A stretch of 64,000 nucleotides of DNA from Microbacterium sp. LWH7-1.2 (GCF_038397755.1 NZ_CP151637.1:1550001-1614000), one strand, 5' to 3'; positions 55,857-64,000 are shown, counted from the stretch's first letter. The notes: generated by a model not told the origin, from the letters alone. Numbers and translations: made by a program.

Positions 55857-56253
55857 CCCGATCGCGTCCTCCGCCGCGCCGCCGGCGGTCGAGGTCGACG
55901 TCGCGCGCACCGGCGGCATCGCCGGCATCACGCGGCGCTGGTCGGCGCAGCCGCCCGAGGCGGAGGCGCCCCAATGGATCACGCTCATCGATCGCTGCCC
56001 GTGGAGCGAGGCGGGTACCGCGACCGGCGAGCACGAGGACGATGCCCCCGCCGCCCCGCCCCGCCCGGCGCCGCGACGGCGGGATCCGATGCCCGACGGC
56101 TTCGTGTGGTTCATCCGCGCGACGTGGTCGGGTGCGGATGCGCGCGAGGCCGAGCTGCCGGACGACGAGGTCGTGGGCGCCTGGCGCGAGCTCGTCGACG
56201 CCGTGCGCGACTGGAACCGGCAGCGCTCCGGCACGGGTCGGCCGGGTCGCTGA
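55834..56253 (+). CDS. Probable emfourin-type protealysin inhibitor
   Basis: 139 residues, starting within the end of the M4 gene (23-base overlap). The pattern VEVDVARTGGIAGITRRWSA near the start, then a variable middle, then PDGFVWFIRATWSGADAREA and LPDDEVVGAWRELVDAVRDW is that of emfourin, the small protein encoded next to protealysins and shown to block them. A Pro-rich insert (about residues 62-80) makes it longer than the roughly 110-residue reference. Co-translation would keep the protease inactive until needed. Assignment by pattern, not by search. Confidence 0.75.
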   Translation: MTENPSPDPIASSAAPPAVEVDVARTGGIAGITRRWSAQPPEAEAPQWITLIDRCPWSEAGTATGEHEDDAPAAPPRPAPRRRDPMPDGFVWFIRATWSGADAREAELPDDEVVGAWRELVDAVRDWNRQRSGTGRPGR

Positions 56254-56256
56254 GGA

Positions 56257-56868
56257 TCAGCGCGCGAAGAGGCCCTTCTTCTTCGCCGGCTTGAGGGCCT
56301 TCTGCATGTAGATCGTGCCCAGCCAGCGGCCGAACTTGAAGCCGACGCGGCCCATGCGCCCGACCTCGACGAAGCCGAGCTTCTCGTGCAGGGCGACCGA
56401 GCCCTCGGCGCCCTTGTCGCTGATCACCGCGACCATCTGCCGGATGCCCACGGCTTCGCACGCCTCGATGAGCGCTTCGAGCAGCGCTCGGCCGAGCCCC
56501 TTGCCCGTGGCCGCCTGACCGAGGTAGATCGAGTTCTCGACCGAGAACCGGTAGGCGGACTTGCTCGACATCGGCTGCACGAGCGCGTACCCGAGGATCT
56601 GGCCCGACGGCGACTCCGCGACCAGGAACGGCAGCCCCTGCTTGGCGAGCCCGGCGCGCTTCTTGCGCCACTGCGCCACCGACCAGACGTCCTCGTCGAA
56701 GGTCACGACCGAGTTGGTCACGTAGTAGTTGTAGATCTCGCGGATGTCGGGGATGTCCCTGTCCTCGACAGGACGGATCGTGAACGAGAACGGACGCTCG
56801 GGCTCGGACTGCCGCTGCAGATGGCGCGGCAGCTTGCGGCGATCCTTCTCGTATTCCTCTTCCAGCAT
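56257..56868 (-). CDS. GNAT family N-acetyltransferase (phosphinothricin-acetyltransferase-like)
   Basis: 203 residues. The acetyl-CoA site is YLGQAATGKGLGRALLEALI. The N-terminal TIRPVEDRDIPDIREIYNYY and SVVTFDEDVWSVAQW, and the late VALHEKLGFVEVGRMGRVGF, place it in the PAT-like group (phosphinothricin/methionine sulfoximine N-acetyltransferases). An unusual 27-residue charged N-terminus (EEEYEKDRRKLPRHLQRQSE) and a basic tail (KALKPAKKKGLFAR) frame the domain. Substrate not known. Confidence 0.85.
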   Translation of the reverse strand: MLEEEYEKDRRKLPRHLQRQSEPERPFSFTIRPVEDRDIPDIREIYNYYVTNSVVTFDEDVWSVAQWRKKRAGLAKQGLPFLVAESPSGQILGYALVQPMSSKSAYRFSVENSIYLGQAATGKGLGRALLEALIEACEAVGIRQMVAVISDKGAEGSVALHEKLGFVEVGRMGRVGFKFGRWLGTIYMQKALKPAKKKGLFAR

Positions 56869-56901
56869 GAACTCTCCTCGATCTGCGGTCGGCCGGCGGC
56901 C

Positions 56902-57594
56902 CTACGCAGGCAGCCGCCAGTCGACGGGGTCGGCTCCCTGCTGGGCGAGCAGCTCGTTGGCCCGCGAGAACGGCCGCGAGCCGAAGAACCCCCGGCTCGC
57001 CGAGAGCGGCGACGGATGCGCCGATTCGATGATCGGCGTGGCGCCCAGCAGCGGCCGCAGGTTCGCTGCATCCCGCCCCCACAGGATCGCCACGAGGGGC
57101 CTGCCCCGCGCGACGAGTGTGCGGATCGCGTGCTCGGTCACCTTCTCCCAGCCCCAGCCGCGGTGGGATGCCGGCGCCCCAGGCGCGACCGTGAGCACGC
57201 GGTTGAGCAGCATGACGCCCTGGTCGCTCCAGGCGGACAGGTCGCCGTGCGGGGCGCGCGGAATGCCGAGGTCCGACTCCAGCTCCTGATAGATGTTGCC
57301 GAGGCTCCGCGGCAGCGGGCGCACGTGCGCGTCGACCGCGAAGGACAACCCGATCGGATGCCCCGGCGTGGGGTACGGGTCCTGCCCCACGATGAGCACC
57401 TTGACGTCGGGCAGCGGTCGCTGGAACGCGCGCAGCACGCGGTCGCCGGCCGGGAGGTACTGCCGCCCGGCGGCGACCTCGGCGCGGAGCCGCTCTCCGA
57501 GCGCCGCGATGTCGGTGCCGACCGGGGCGAGCGCTGTCGACCACTCCGGGTCGATGAGTCCCGCGTCCGCGAGCTCGGGCAGGGTCATCGCCAT
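56902..57594 (-). CDS. ung: Uracil-DNA glycosylase, family 1
   Basis: 230 residues. Removes uracil from DNA. The water-activating motif is [18 protein letters not shown] (residues 70-87), where the E. coli His is Pro, as in other actinobacterial Ung proteins; the minor-groove loop reads [32 protein letters not shown] is the uracil-pocket segment with the Asn. It starts one base after the AlaX-like stop, so the two are probably co-transcribed. Confidence 0.95.
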   Translation of the reverse strand: MAMTLPELADAGLIDPEWSTALAPVGTDIAALGERLRAEVAAGRQYLPAGDRVLRAFQRPLPDVKVLIVGQDPYPTPGHPIGLSFAVDAHVRPLPRSLGNIYQELESDLGIPRAPHGDLSAWSDQGVMLLNRVLTVAPGAPASHRGWGWEKVTEHAIRTLVARGRPLVAILWGRDAANLRPLLGATPIIESAHPSPLSASRGFFGSRPFSRANELLAQQGADPVDWRLPA

Positions 57595-57595
57595 G

Positions 57596-58465
57596 TCAGA
57601 CCCGCTCCGCCGTCGTCGTCATGACGAGTTCGAGCCCGCCGTCCATCGGCGCCGCCTCGAAGCTCACGGTCGCCGCCACCAGTTCATGAAGCGATGCGAC
57701 GTGAGTGCCGCCGCACGGGATCCGGGCCTCGGCCCCGGGCAGCTCGCACACCCACGCGCGGCGGTCGGCGAGTGCCTCGCCGTCGCGCTCGATGCGCACG
57801 GCGCCGCCGGCGGCGATCCACTCGGCCAGCTGCGCATCCACTCGAGCCGCGAGCGCGTCGAGGTCGTCGAGCGCCGCGGGATCGAACCCCTTGCGCCGGA
57901 GCGACTTGCCGATGCGGTACACGTCGCGCGAGCCGTCCGGCAGGATCCGCGACTCCTGGATCGCGAGCGCGTCGAATGCGGGCGCACCGAGCGCGTCGGT
58001 CTGCACCTCTTTGCGCCACGCGCCGGCCAACGCCGCGTCGAAGGCGAGCGAGGCCAGATGGCACGCGGTGTGCCCCGCAGACAGGGCGGCGCGGTAGGCG
58101 GCATCGACCGTCACGTCCACGGTGTCGCCCACCGCGACCCCGGCGCCGCTCTCGACGATGTGCGCGACGACGAACGTCCACCCGTCGGTGCCGGTGCGCA
58201 CCGGGACGTCGGGGCCGAGCAGCAGGCCGTCGCCCTGGGTCGCGCCGACGACCGCGTCGATCACGGAGAGTTCGGCGTCGCCGACCCGAAGCATGCCGCG
58301 GTCGGCGGGCTGGTCGGGCCACGCGGTGTCGACCGGGTGGAACGCGGTCTCGTCGAGCACGACGGCCCACCGCCCTTCCCCGGCGTCGGCGACATGGACC
58401 ACGGTGCCGCGGGATGAGACGGCGCCGGCCGGGTACGTGACGACGGTGCCGTCGGTGAGGGTCAC
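57596..58465 (-). CDS. AlaX-like alanyl-tRNA editing hydrolase
   Basis: 289 residues from GTG 58465, overlapping the SDR stop (GTGA). The editing domain has [20 protein letters not shown] (the HxxxH zinc pair) and [17 protein letters not shown] (the Cys and His that complete the zinc site). The N-terminal half is a barrel domain as in stand-alone AlaX-M/AlaX-like proteins. It is expected to deacylate Ser-tRNA(Ala) or Gly-tRNA(Ala). Annotated in some relatives only as metal-dependent hydrolase. Confidence 0.85.
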   Translation of the reverse strand: MTLTDGTVVTYPAGAVSSRGTVVHVADAGEGRWAVVLDETAFHPVDTAWPDQPADRGMLRVGDAELSVIDAVVGATQGDGLLLGPDVPVRTGTDGWTFVVAHIVESGAGVAVGDTVDVTVDAAYRAALSAGHTACHLASLAFDAALAGAWRKEVQTDALGAPAFDALAIQESRILPDGSRDVYRIGKSLRRKGFDPAALDDLDALAARVDAQLAEWIAAGGAVRIERDGEALADRRAWVCELPGAEARIPCGGTHVASLHELVAATVSFEAAPMDGGLELVMTTTAERV

Positions 58466-59250
58466 AGCTCCTCCGTGCCGCGCGGGCGCAGCGGACCGCG
58501 CGCGAGGAGGAACTGCGCCGACTGCGCGACCGGGCGCATCGTGATGAGGTCGAGGTTGACGTGTCCGGGAGCGTTGAGGGCGTAGGCGATGACGTCCGCG
58601 ACGTCGTCGGCGGTCAGCGGGTTCTGGACCCCGTCATACACGCGCTCCGCGGCCACGCTGTCGCCGCCGAGGCGGTTGAGGGTGAACTCCGGCGTGTGCA
58701 CCATGCCCGGCGCGACCTCGATCACGCGGATCGGCTCGCCGTTGAGCTCGAGCCGGAGGGCGTGCGCGAGCATCGCCTCGCCGGCTTTGGCGGCGTTGTA
58801 GCCCGCGCCGCCGGCGTAGGCGGTCTGCGCGGCGGTGGAGGTGACGAAGAGGGTGTCGGCGTGACCGTCGGATGCCGCGGCCCGGCGCAGCTGCGGCATC
58901 AGCGCTGCGACCAGCCGCTGTGCCGAGAGCACATTGGCGTCGAACATCCACTGCCAGTCCTCGACCCGGCCGTCCTCGACGCGGTCGGTGCCGCGCGCCC
59001 CGCCGGCGACGTGGACCAGCGCGTGCACGGGGCCCGAATCCGCCAGGAATCCGGTGAGCGCTTCGACGTCGGCATCCGTCGTCAGGTCCGCCGCGAACGC
59101 GACAGCGCCGGTCTCGGCTTCGAGCGCGGCGAGCCGATCGGCTCGTCGTGCGACGCCGACCACGTCCCATCCGCTCGCGCGCAGCGCGCGCACCGCCGCC
59201 TCGCCGATCCCCGAGCTCGCCCCGGTCACCACCGCACGTCTGTTCGCCAT
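58462..59250 (-). CDS. Short-chain dehydrogenase/reductase
   Basis: 262 residues from ATG 59250, where the Rossmann domain begins (ANRRAVVTGASSGIGEAAVR); an upstream in-frame ATG is possible. The catalytic residues are Ser in TLFVTSTAAQTAY, Tyr and Lys in YAGGAGYNAAKAGEAMLAHA. The NAGG equivalent is VHVAGGARGT. An SDR close to the clpX-unrelated YdfG/SerDH type. Co-oriented with the AlaX-like gene and ung. Substrate unknown. Confidence 0.88.
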   Translation of the reverse strand: MANRRAVVTGASSGIGEAAVRALRASGWDVVGVARRADRLAALEAETGAVAFAADLTTDADVEALTGFLADSGPVHALVHVAGGARGTDRVEDGRVEDWQWMFDANVLSAQRLVAALMPQLRRAAASDGHADTLFVTSTAAQTAYAGGAGYNAAKAGEAMLAHALRLELNGEPIRVIEVAPGMVHTPEFTLNRLGGDSVAAERVYDGVQNPLTADDVADVIAYALNAPGHVNLDLITMRPVAQSAQFLLARGPLRPRGTEEL

Positions 59251-59340
59251 ACCGACAACGCTACCCACGTCGCGCCCGACGGCACTCCCCGACCGGGAAT
59301 CCGTGGCCGGAGCGCGTTACGTCACATTTCCCCGACGTTG

Positions 59341-59376
59341 TTGACAACCCCGGGTTCTCCGTACTCTCGAACCCGG
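59341..59376 (+). promoter_or_regulatory. Promoter and operator-like inverted repeat before metY
   Basis: TTGACA (59341..59346) is followed by an inverted repeat CCGGGTTC (59350..59357) - 11 bases - GAACCCGG (59369..59376). The -10 candidate TACTCT (59362..59367) lies in the spacer of the repeat. The arrangement fits a repressor site overlapping the promoter; the repressor is unknown. Confidence 0.5.
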
Positions 59377-59419
59377 CTGGGGGGCACGCTCCCGGCATCC
59401 GATCCCGCAGGAGCAGGCC

Positions 59420-60742
59420 ATGTCCGCACCCGAGAACTGGCGTTTCGAGACCAAGCAGATCCACTCGGGGGCTCAGCCCGACCCGGTGACCAAGGCTCGC
59501 GCGACGCCGATCTATCAGACCACGTCGTACGTCTTCGACAACGCCGACCACGCGGCGAACCTCTTCGCGCTCGCGGAGTTCGGCAACATCTACACCCGCA
59601 TCCAGAACCCGACGCAGGCGGTCGTCGAGGAGCGCCTCGCCGCGCTCGAGGGGGGCACCGGCGCCCTGCTGCTCGCGAGCGGCCAGGCTGCGGCCACGTT
59701 CGCGGTGCTCAACATCGCCGAGGCGGGCGACCACATCGTGTCGTCGAGCTCCATCTACGGCGGTACGTACAACCTCTTCAAGTACACGCTCGCCAAGCTC
59801 GGCATCGAGGTCACCTTCGTCGAGAACCAGGACGACCTCGAGGAGTGGCGCCGCGCCGTCCGCCCGAACACGAAGCTGTTCTTCGCCGAGACCATCGGCA
59901 ACCCCAAGATCAACGTGCTCGACATCCGCGGCGTCGCCGACGTCGCCCACGAGAACGGCGTTCCGCTCATCGTCGACAACACGATCGCGACCCCGTACCT
60001 CATCAAGCCGTTCGAGCACGGCGCCGACATCGTCGTCCACTCGGCCACCAAGTTCCTCGGTGGCCACGGCACCACCATCGGCGGCGTGATCGTCGACGGC
60101 GGCACGTTCGAGTGGTCGAAGAACGTCGAAAAGTTCCCCGGCCTCACCGTTCCGGACCCCTCGTACCACGGCGCGTCCTACACGGCCGCGGTGGGCGACG
60201 GCCTCGCCTACATCATCAAGGCGCGCGTGCAGCTGCTGCGCGACCTCGGATCGGCGATCTCGCCGAACAGCGCATGGCTGCTCATCCAGGGCATCGAGAC
60301 CCTGTCGCTGCGCGTCGAGCGTCACGTGCAGAACGCGCAGGAGATCGCGGAGTGGCTGGAGAACCACTCCGACGTCGCCTCGGTCAACTACTCGGGTCTG
60401 CCGACCTCGCCGTGGTACGCCGCGGCGAACACCTACGCCCCGAAGGGCGTCGGTGCGGTGCTGTCGTTCGAGCTCAAGGGCGGTGTCGAGGCGGGCCGCG
60501 AGTTCGTCAACTCGCTGGCGCTCTTCAGCCACCTGGCCAACATCGGCGACGTGCGCTCGCTGGTCATCCACCCGGCGTCGACGACGCACTCGCAGCTCAC
60601 GCCCGAGCAGCAGCTCACCACGGGTGTCACGCCGGGTCTCGTTCGCCTCTCGGTGGGTCTCGAGAACATCGACGACCTCAAGGCCGACCTCGAGCAGGCG
60701 CTCGCCGCGGCTCGACGCGTGTCGGAGGCAGCTCGCGCCTGA
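59420..60742 (+). CDS. metY: O-acetylhomoserine sulfhydrylase (O-acetylhomoserine aminocarboxypropyltransferase)
   Basis: 440 residues. Cys/Met-metabolism PLP enzyme making homocysteine from O-acetylhomoserine and sulfide. The N-terminus WRFETKQIHSGAQPDPVTKA and the length of 440 fit MetY rather than MetB (about 385). PLP lysine in DIVVHSATKFLGGHGTTIGG; SSSIYGGTYNLFKYTLAKLG and the late GLVRLSVGLENIDDLKADLE are conserved. A strong terminator follows. With metX 0.4 kb downstream it forms the direct-sulfhydrylation route to methionine. Confidence 0.94.
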   Translation: MSAPENWRFETKQIHSGAQPDPVTKARATPIYQTTSYVFDNADHAANLFALAEFGNIYTRIQNPTQAVVEERLAALEGGTGALLLASGQAAATFAVLNIAEAGDHIVSSSSIYGGTYNLFKYTLAKLGIEVTFVENQDDLEEWRRAVRPNTKLFFAETIGNPKINVLDIRGVADVAHENGVPLIVDNTIATPYLIKPFEHGADIVVHSATKFLGGHGTTIGGVIVDGGTFEWSKNVEKFPGLTVPDPSYHGASYTAAVGDGLAYIIKARVQLLRDLGSAISPNSAWLLIQGIETLSLRVERHVQNAQEIAEWLENHSDVASVNYSGLPTSPWYAAANTYAPKGVGAVLSFELKGGVEAGREFVNSLALFSHLANIGDVRSLVIHPASTTHSQLTPEQQLTTGVTPGLVRLSVGLENIDDLKADLEQALAAARRVSEAARA

Positions 60743-60757
60743 TCCCTTCCTCGGGAT

Positions 60758-60802
60758 ACGGATGCCGTGTACCCGCGCCGTGCGCGGGCACGCGGCATCC
60801 GT
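60758..60802. terminator. Terminator between metY and the opposing small gene
   Basis: Arms ACGGATGCCGTGT (60758..60770) and ACGCGGCATCCGT (60790..60802) pair with one wobble, and an inner CCGCGC/GCGCGG extends the stem. It serves both converging genes. The GGATGC/GCATCC ends match other hairpins in the window. Confidence 0.8.
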
Positions 60803-61053
60803 CATTCCCGGTCGGTGTCGGGCTCGTCCGCGAGGTCGGCCGCCAGCTCCTCGGCAGTGAGGTGCGCACCCGGAACCGGACGCGGCAGCGTCGGCGCGAC
60901 GTCGTCCGTGTGCCAGGGCCGCTGATCGCCTTCGGCGACATCGCTCTCGGCCGCGTCGAAGATGACGTCGGTGTCGTGATCGAGGTCGTGCTCCTGCGGC
61001 GGCACCGCCGCACGGGGCTCGTGGGCGGGCATGAACGGCTCAGCGGTCGACAT
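60802..61053 (-). CDS. Small acidic hypothetical protein
   Basis: 83 residues (MSTAEPFMPAHEPRAAVPPQ ... DLADEPDTDRE). Rich in Asp, Glu, Pro and Ala, with HDLDHDTDVIFDAAESDVAE in the middle; likely disordered, with no cysteine or membrane helix. The ribosome site is weak. Codon use looks like that of the neighbouring genes, and the position between metY and metX on the opposite strand recurs in related bacteria as I recall; no family is recognised. Real coding is likely but not certain. Confidence 0.55.
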   Translation of the reverse strand: MSTAEPFMPAHEPRAAVPPQEHDLDHDTDVIFDAAESDVAEGDQRPWHTDDVAPTLPRPVPGAHLTAEELAADLADEPDTDRE

Positions 61054-61120
61054 GCGCGCATTCTGCCATGCGCGGTGTAACAGACGGCACCACCCCGCAT
61101 GCGCACGCGAGAATGGACGA

Positions 61121-62326
61121 ATGGACTGGCAGACCTCCGAAGACACGGTGCCGAGCGCGCCCGTGACGGAGGCCGACGCGCGCCTGCTGCTGGGCCGCCC
61201 TCCGTCGACCGGTGCGTGGCGCGACGGCGACCCGCTGGGCGAACGCCACTTCGCCGCGTTCGGGGGATTCCGCACCGAGGGCGGCCGCGAGCTGCCGGCA
61301 TACCGCCTCGCGTACGAGACCTGGGGCGAGCTCAACTCCGCCCGTGACAACGCCGTGCTCGTGCTGCACGCGCTCACCGGCGACAGCCACGTGCGCGGGC
61401 CGGCCGGGGCGGGGCACCCGACGTCAGGCTGGTGGGACGACATCGTCGGCCCTGGTGCGCCGATCGACACCGACCGCTGGTTCGTCGTTGCCCCGAACAT
61501 GCTGGGGGGATGCCAGGGGTCGACGGGCCCGGCGTCGATCGGCCCCGACGGCTACGAGTGGGCGTCGCGCTTCCCGTACCTCACGATCCGCGACCAGGTC
61601 GCCGCGCAGGTGCGCCTGGCCGACGCGCTCGGCATCGACGTCTGGGCCGCGGTCGTGGGCGGGTCGATGGGCGGCATGCACGCGCTCGAGTGGTCGATCA
61701 TGCTCCCCGATCGCGTGGCGCGCGTCGGCATCCTGTCGTCGCCGCCCGTCAACACGGCCGACCAGGTCGCCCTCAACTCGGTGCAGCTCGAGGCGATCCG
61801 CATCGACCCGCGCTTCCAGGGCGGCGAGTACTACGACGCCGGGGACGGTGACGGCCCGAACCGCGGGCTCGCTCTCGCGCGCCGCATGGCCCTGCTCAAC
61901 TACCGCTCCCCCACGGAGCTCAACCAGCGCTTCCAGCGCACCTGGCAGTCGGGTGTGAGCCCGCTCGGGCACGGCGGGCGCTTCGCCGTCGAGTCGTACC
62001 TCGACTTCCACGGCAACAAGTTCACACGGCGCTTCGACGCGAACTCGTACATCACGCTCGTCGAGGCGATGAACTCGCACGACGTCGGCCGCGACCGCGG
62101 CGGCGTCGAGGACGCCCTCGCCCTCGTCACCGCCAAGGCCCTGGTGCTCGGCATCGACAGCGACCGGCTCTTCCCCATCGACGGGCAGCACCGTATCGCG
62201 CGCGGCATCCGCAACACCCTCGACGGCGACCGCGCCGTCGTCCTCTCGAGCGACTTCGGCCACGACGGCTTCCTCATCGAGACGACCGCCGTCGGCGCCC
62301 ACGTGCGGCGGCTCCTCGAGGCCTGA
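61121..62326 (+). CDS. metX: Homoserine O-acetyltransferase
   Basis: 401 residues from ATG 61121, where the family start MDWQTSEDTVPSAPVTEADA fits. Alpha/beta-hydrolase-fold enzyme that acetylates homoserine for MetY. Nucleophile Ser in VVGGSMGGMHALEWS; Asp in LGIDSDRLFPIDGQ; His in DFGHDGFLIET. NMLGGCQGSTGPAS and AYETWGELN are conserved segments. The homoserine comes from hom in the same window. Whether acetyl- or succinyl-CoA is used cannot be settled by eye, but the adjacent metY argues for acetyl. Confidence 0.94.
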   Translation: MDWQTSEDTVPSAPVTEADARLLLGRPPSTGAWRDGDPLGERHFAAFGGFRTEGGRELPAYRLAYETWGELNSARDNAVLVLHALTGDSHVRGPAGAGHPTSGWWDDIVGPGAPIDTDRWFVVAPNMLGGCQGSTGPASIGPDGYEWASRFPYLTIRDQVAAQVRLADALGIDVWAAVVGGSMGGMHALEWSIMLPDRVARVGILSSPPVNTADQVALNSVQLEAIRIDPRFQGGEYYDAGDGDGPNRGLALARRMALLNYRSPTELNQRFQRTWQSGVSPLGHGGRFAVESYLDFHGNKFTRRFDANSYITLVEAMNSHDVGRDRGGVEDALALVTAKALVLGIDSDRLFPIDGQHRIARGIRNTLDGDRAVVLSSDFGHDGFLIETTAVGAHVRRLLEA

Positions 62327-62397
62327 GCCGACGTCTCGCGGTATCACCGTTGCGAAAGCGGTGCTCTCTCACTGGGCAGAGTCCCAAGGAGGGAACC

Positions 62398-64000
62398 ATG
62401 AGCACTGATACCCAGCCGGGCGCCGAGTCGCCCGCAGACGCATTCGTCGCACAGCCCTTCCTGCGCGAGCAGCTCGGCCTGAACGGAGACCACGCCCGCG
62501 CAGCGGGCGACGGCGCGGACAGCTTCCGCGACGGCGCCGACGGCGATGGGCGCGCGCGCCTCCCCGTCGACATCCGGGCCTCGCTCGAACAGGTCCGGCC
62601 CGATCGCGGGAGGTTCCACGGCGCGAAGTTCTCGCTCGGGTACTTCCCCGCGCGCGAGGTGTTCGCGATGGACGCCGACAAGTTCGGCTACCTCACGAAG
62701 CCGAAGGTGAGGTCGAAGAGCCGGCTCCCGCTGAACGCGAACTCCCGCGCGCTGCTCGAGAAGCTCGGGCATCTGATGGGCAACAGCGGCCGCGAGACGG
62801 CGCCCGACTCGACGACGCCCTCGGGCTACACCTACGTCGGGCAGTTCGTCGACCACGACATCACCCTCGACGTGTCATCCGCGCTGGACTCGCCGACGCT
62901 CGTCGACGCGCACGTCATCAACAACATGCGCTCGCCGCTGCTCGATCTCGACAGCGTGTACGGCAGGGGACCCGCGGTGGACGCATTCCTCTACGCCGCT
63001 CCCGCGCCGGGCGAGCCGGCCTCGGCGTTCCGCATGCTGCTGGGCACCAACCTTCCGAGCGGCCTCGGTGGCGCGGGCGGGTCGGCCGGTGCGGCCGGGA
63101 TGGTCGCGCACACCGACTTCGACGTGCCGCGCACCTCGGCGCTCACCGCGATCATCGGCGACCCGCGCAACAACGAGAACCTGATCGTGTCGCAGCTGCA
63201 TCTCACGATGCTGCGGTTCCACAACGCGATCGTGGACTCGCTGGTCGCGTCGGGCTTCGCCGGTGACATCTTCGTCGAGGCCAAGCGTCAGGCGACCCTC
63301 CACTACCAGTGGGCGGTCGTGCACGACTTCCTCCCGCGCATCTGCGGACAGGCCGCCGTCGACGACGCCCTCGCGTCCGCGCCGGGCTTCCCGCCGCCGG
63401 GAAGCCCGTTCACGATGCCCGTCGAGTTCTCGGTCGCCGCGTACCGCTTCGGCCACAGCATGATCCGCGACGAGTACTGGCTGAACTTCGAGCTGCGCAA
63501 CAAGCCGATGTCGGACGTCTTCGCGTTCATCCACGAGCCGCACCTGCCGGTGCGCTCGAACTGGGTCGTCGACTTCAACGCGTTCTTCGAGACCGGCATC
63601 CCGGTGCCCGTGTTCAACAACGCACGCAAGATCGACAGTGTGCTGGCGAGCGCCCTCGAGGACCTCGACGGCAACGGCATCCCGAACGAGCTGATGGGCG
63701 TGCTCGCGGTGCGCAACCTGCTCCGCGGACTCGTCCTGGGCCTGCCGAGCGGGCAGGCGACGGCCGCGGCGCTCGGCGTGCCCGTGCTCTCGACCGCCCA
63801 CCTCACGGCCGGTCTTCCGGCGGACGAGGTCGCCGTCCTGCAGGAGCAGGGCGGGCTCCTCCTGCAGAAGACGCCGCTGTGGTACTACGTGCTGCGCGAG
63901 GCGATGGTGGCCGCGAACGGCGAGCATCTCGGACCGCTCGGCGCGAAGATCGTGGCCGACACGTTCGCACGGATGCTGCGGCGCGACGCCCTGTCGCTGC
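62398..64000 (+). CDS. Animal-type heme peroxidase family protein, 3' end cut by window edge
   Basis: 534 codons are visible without a stop, beginning MSTDTQPGAESPADAFVAQP after a very strong ribosome site (AAGGAGGGAACC). The heme-peroxidase (peroxinectin/cyclooxygenase-like) motifs are: distal His in TYVGQFVDHDITLD, catalytic Arg and substrate region GDPRNNENLIVSQLHLTMLR, FHNAIVD, and the proximal His in FSVAAYRFGHSMIRDEYWLN. There is no signal peptide, so the enzyme is cytoplasmic or exported by another route. The first 60 residues are disordered and charged. Bacterial members of this superfamily oxidise halides or phenols; the substrate here is unknown. Confidence 0.85.
   Translation, partial: MSTDTQPGAESPADAFVAQPFLREQLGLNGDHARAAGDGADSFRDGADGDGRARLPVDIRASLEQVRPDRGRFHGAKFSLGYFPAREVFAMDADKFGYLTKPKVRSKSRLPLNANSRALLEKLGHLMGNSGRETAPDSTTPSGYTYVGQFVDHDITLDVSSALDSPTLVDAHVINNMRSPLLDLDSVYGRGPAVDAFLYAAPAPGEPASAFRMLLGTNLPSGLGGAGGSAGAAGMVAHTDFDVPRTSALTAIIGDPRNNENLIVSQLHLTMLRFHNAIVDSLVASGFAGDIFVEAKRQATLHYQWAVVHDFLPRICGQAAVDDALASAPGFPPPGSPFTMPVEFSVAAYRFGHSMIRDEYWLNFELRNKPMSDVFAFIHEPHLPVRSNWVVDFNAFFETGIPVPVFNNARKIDSVLASALEDLDGNGIPNELMGVLAVRNLLRGLVLGLPSGQATAAALGVPVLSTAHLTAGLPADEVAVLQEQGGLLLQKTPLWYYVLREAMVAANGEHLGPLGAKIVADTFARMLRRDALSL

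Noticed and set aside
59251..59419. A SAM or other riboswitch upstream of metY
   Set aside because: The leader is short, and apart from one operator-like inverted repeat at the promoter no riboswitch core could be recognised.
58561..61080. An 839-codon plus-strand frame over the SDR gene and metY
   Set aside because: It crosses metY in the wrong frame and the SDR gene antisense, and its composition is that of a shadow frame.

Overview
The window is about 70% GC and reads as a chromosomal piece of a high-GC actinobacterium of the family Microbacteriaceae, most likely Microbacterium. This rests on the gene order argS-lysA-hom-thrC-thrB-rho-prfA ... prmC-tsaC-wecA-atp, on lineage-typical small families (DUF7882, DUF6766, DUF3097, SIP-domain protein), and on the very frequent GGATGC/GCATCC word. 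No homology search was run, so the genus is an inference.

Layout. 1-500: 3'-truncated yaaA (minus). 594-7530: the complete F1Fo ATP synthase operon atpBEFHAGDC (minus), ended by a clear hairpin. 7608-11013: an ATP-synthase-I-like membrane protein, a WecA/MraY-type sugar-phosphate transferase, tsaC and prmC (minus). 11214-13777: two tandem cysteine-synthase paralogues and cysE (plus). 13838-17099: a large LuxR-type ATPase regulator and a small four-helix membrane protein (minus). 17336-28345: prfA, rho with a very long low-complexity N-terminus, thrB, thrC, hom, lysA, a DUF2993 protein and argS (minus). The 11.2-17.1 kb block sits between prfA and prmC, which are neighbours in many bacteria.

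28392-30232 holds a transglutaminase-like protein and a divergent SGNH hydrolase, followed by tRNA-Arg(CCG). Beyond the tRNA, 30427-33741 looks accessory: a squalene-cyclase-like gene and a DUF6766 gene are each broken by what looks like one missing base, with RidA, a 41-residue membrane peptide, a DUF7882 protein and an 87-residue protein. Three of these start regions share the octamer CTGTCAAG. 33782-41396 carries a CDF metal transporter coupled to a small lipoprotein, a candidate sRNA, a secreted M28 peptidase, a CPBP membrane protein, an MFS transporter, trmB and a DUF3097 protein. 41397-41817 is a repeat-rich gap. 41818-44688 is a TPM-domain/PspA envelope-stress pair.

44807-49515 has an arginase-fold enzyme with a coupled HEAVH protein, a small secreted protein, a SIP-domain protein behind a possible iron box, a tyrosine phosphatase coupled to an AhpD-like protein, and an alpha/beta hydrolase. 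49683-54727 is a complete five-gene peptide/nickel-type ABC importer. 54786-56253 is an M4 protealysin-type metalloprotease overlapping a probable emfourin inhibitor gene. 56257-59250 holds a GNAT acetyltransferase, ung, an AlaX-like editing protein and an SDR. 59420-62326 contains metY and metX for homocysteine synthesis. The window ends inside an animal-type heme peroxidase gene.

Functionally this is mostly core metabolism: energy (atp), aspartate-family amino acids (lysA/hom/thrBC), sulfur assimilation (cysK/cysE, metXY) and translation (prfA, prmC, tsaC, argS, trmB). Very many gene pairs overlap by the tetranucleotide GTGA or ATGA, so translational coupling is the rule here.
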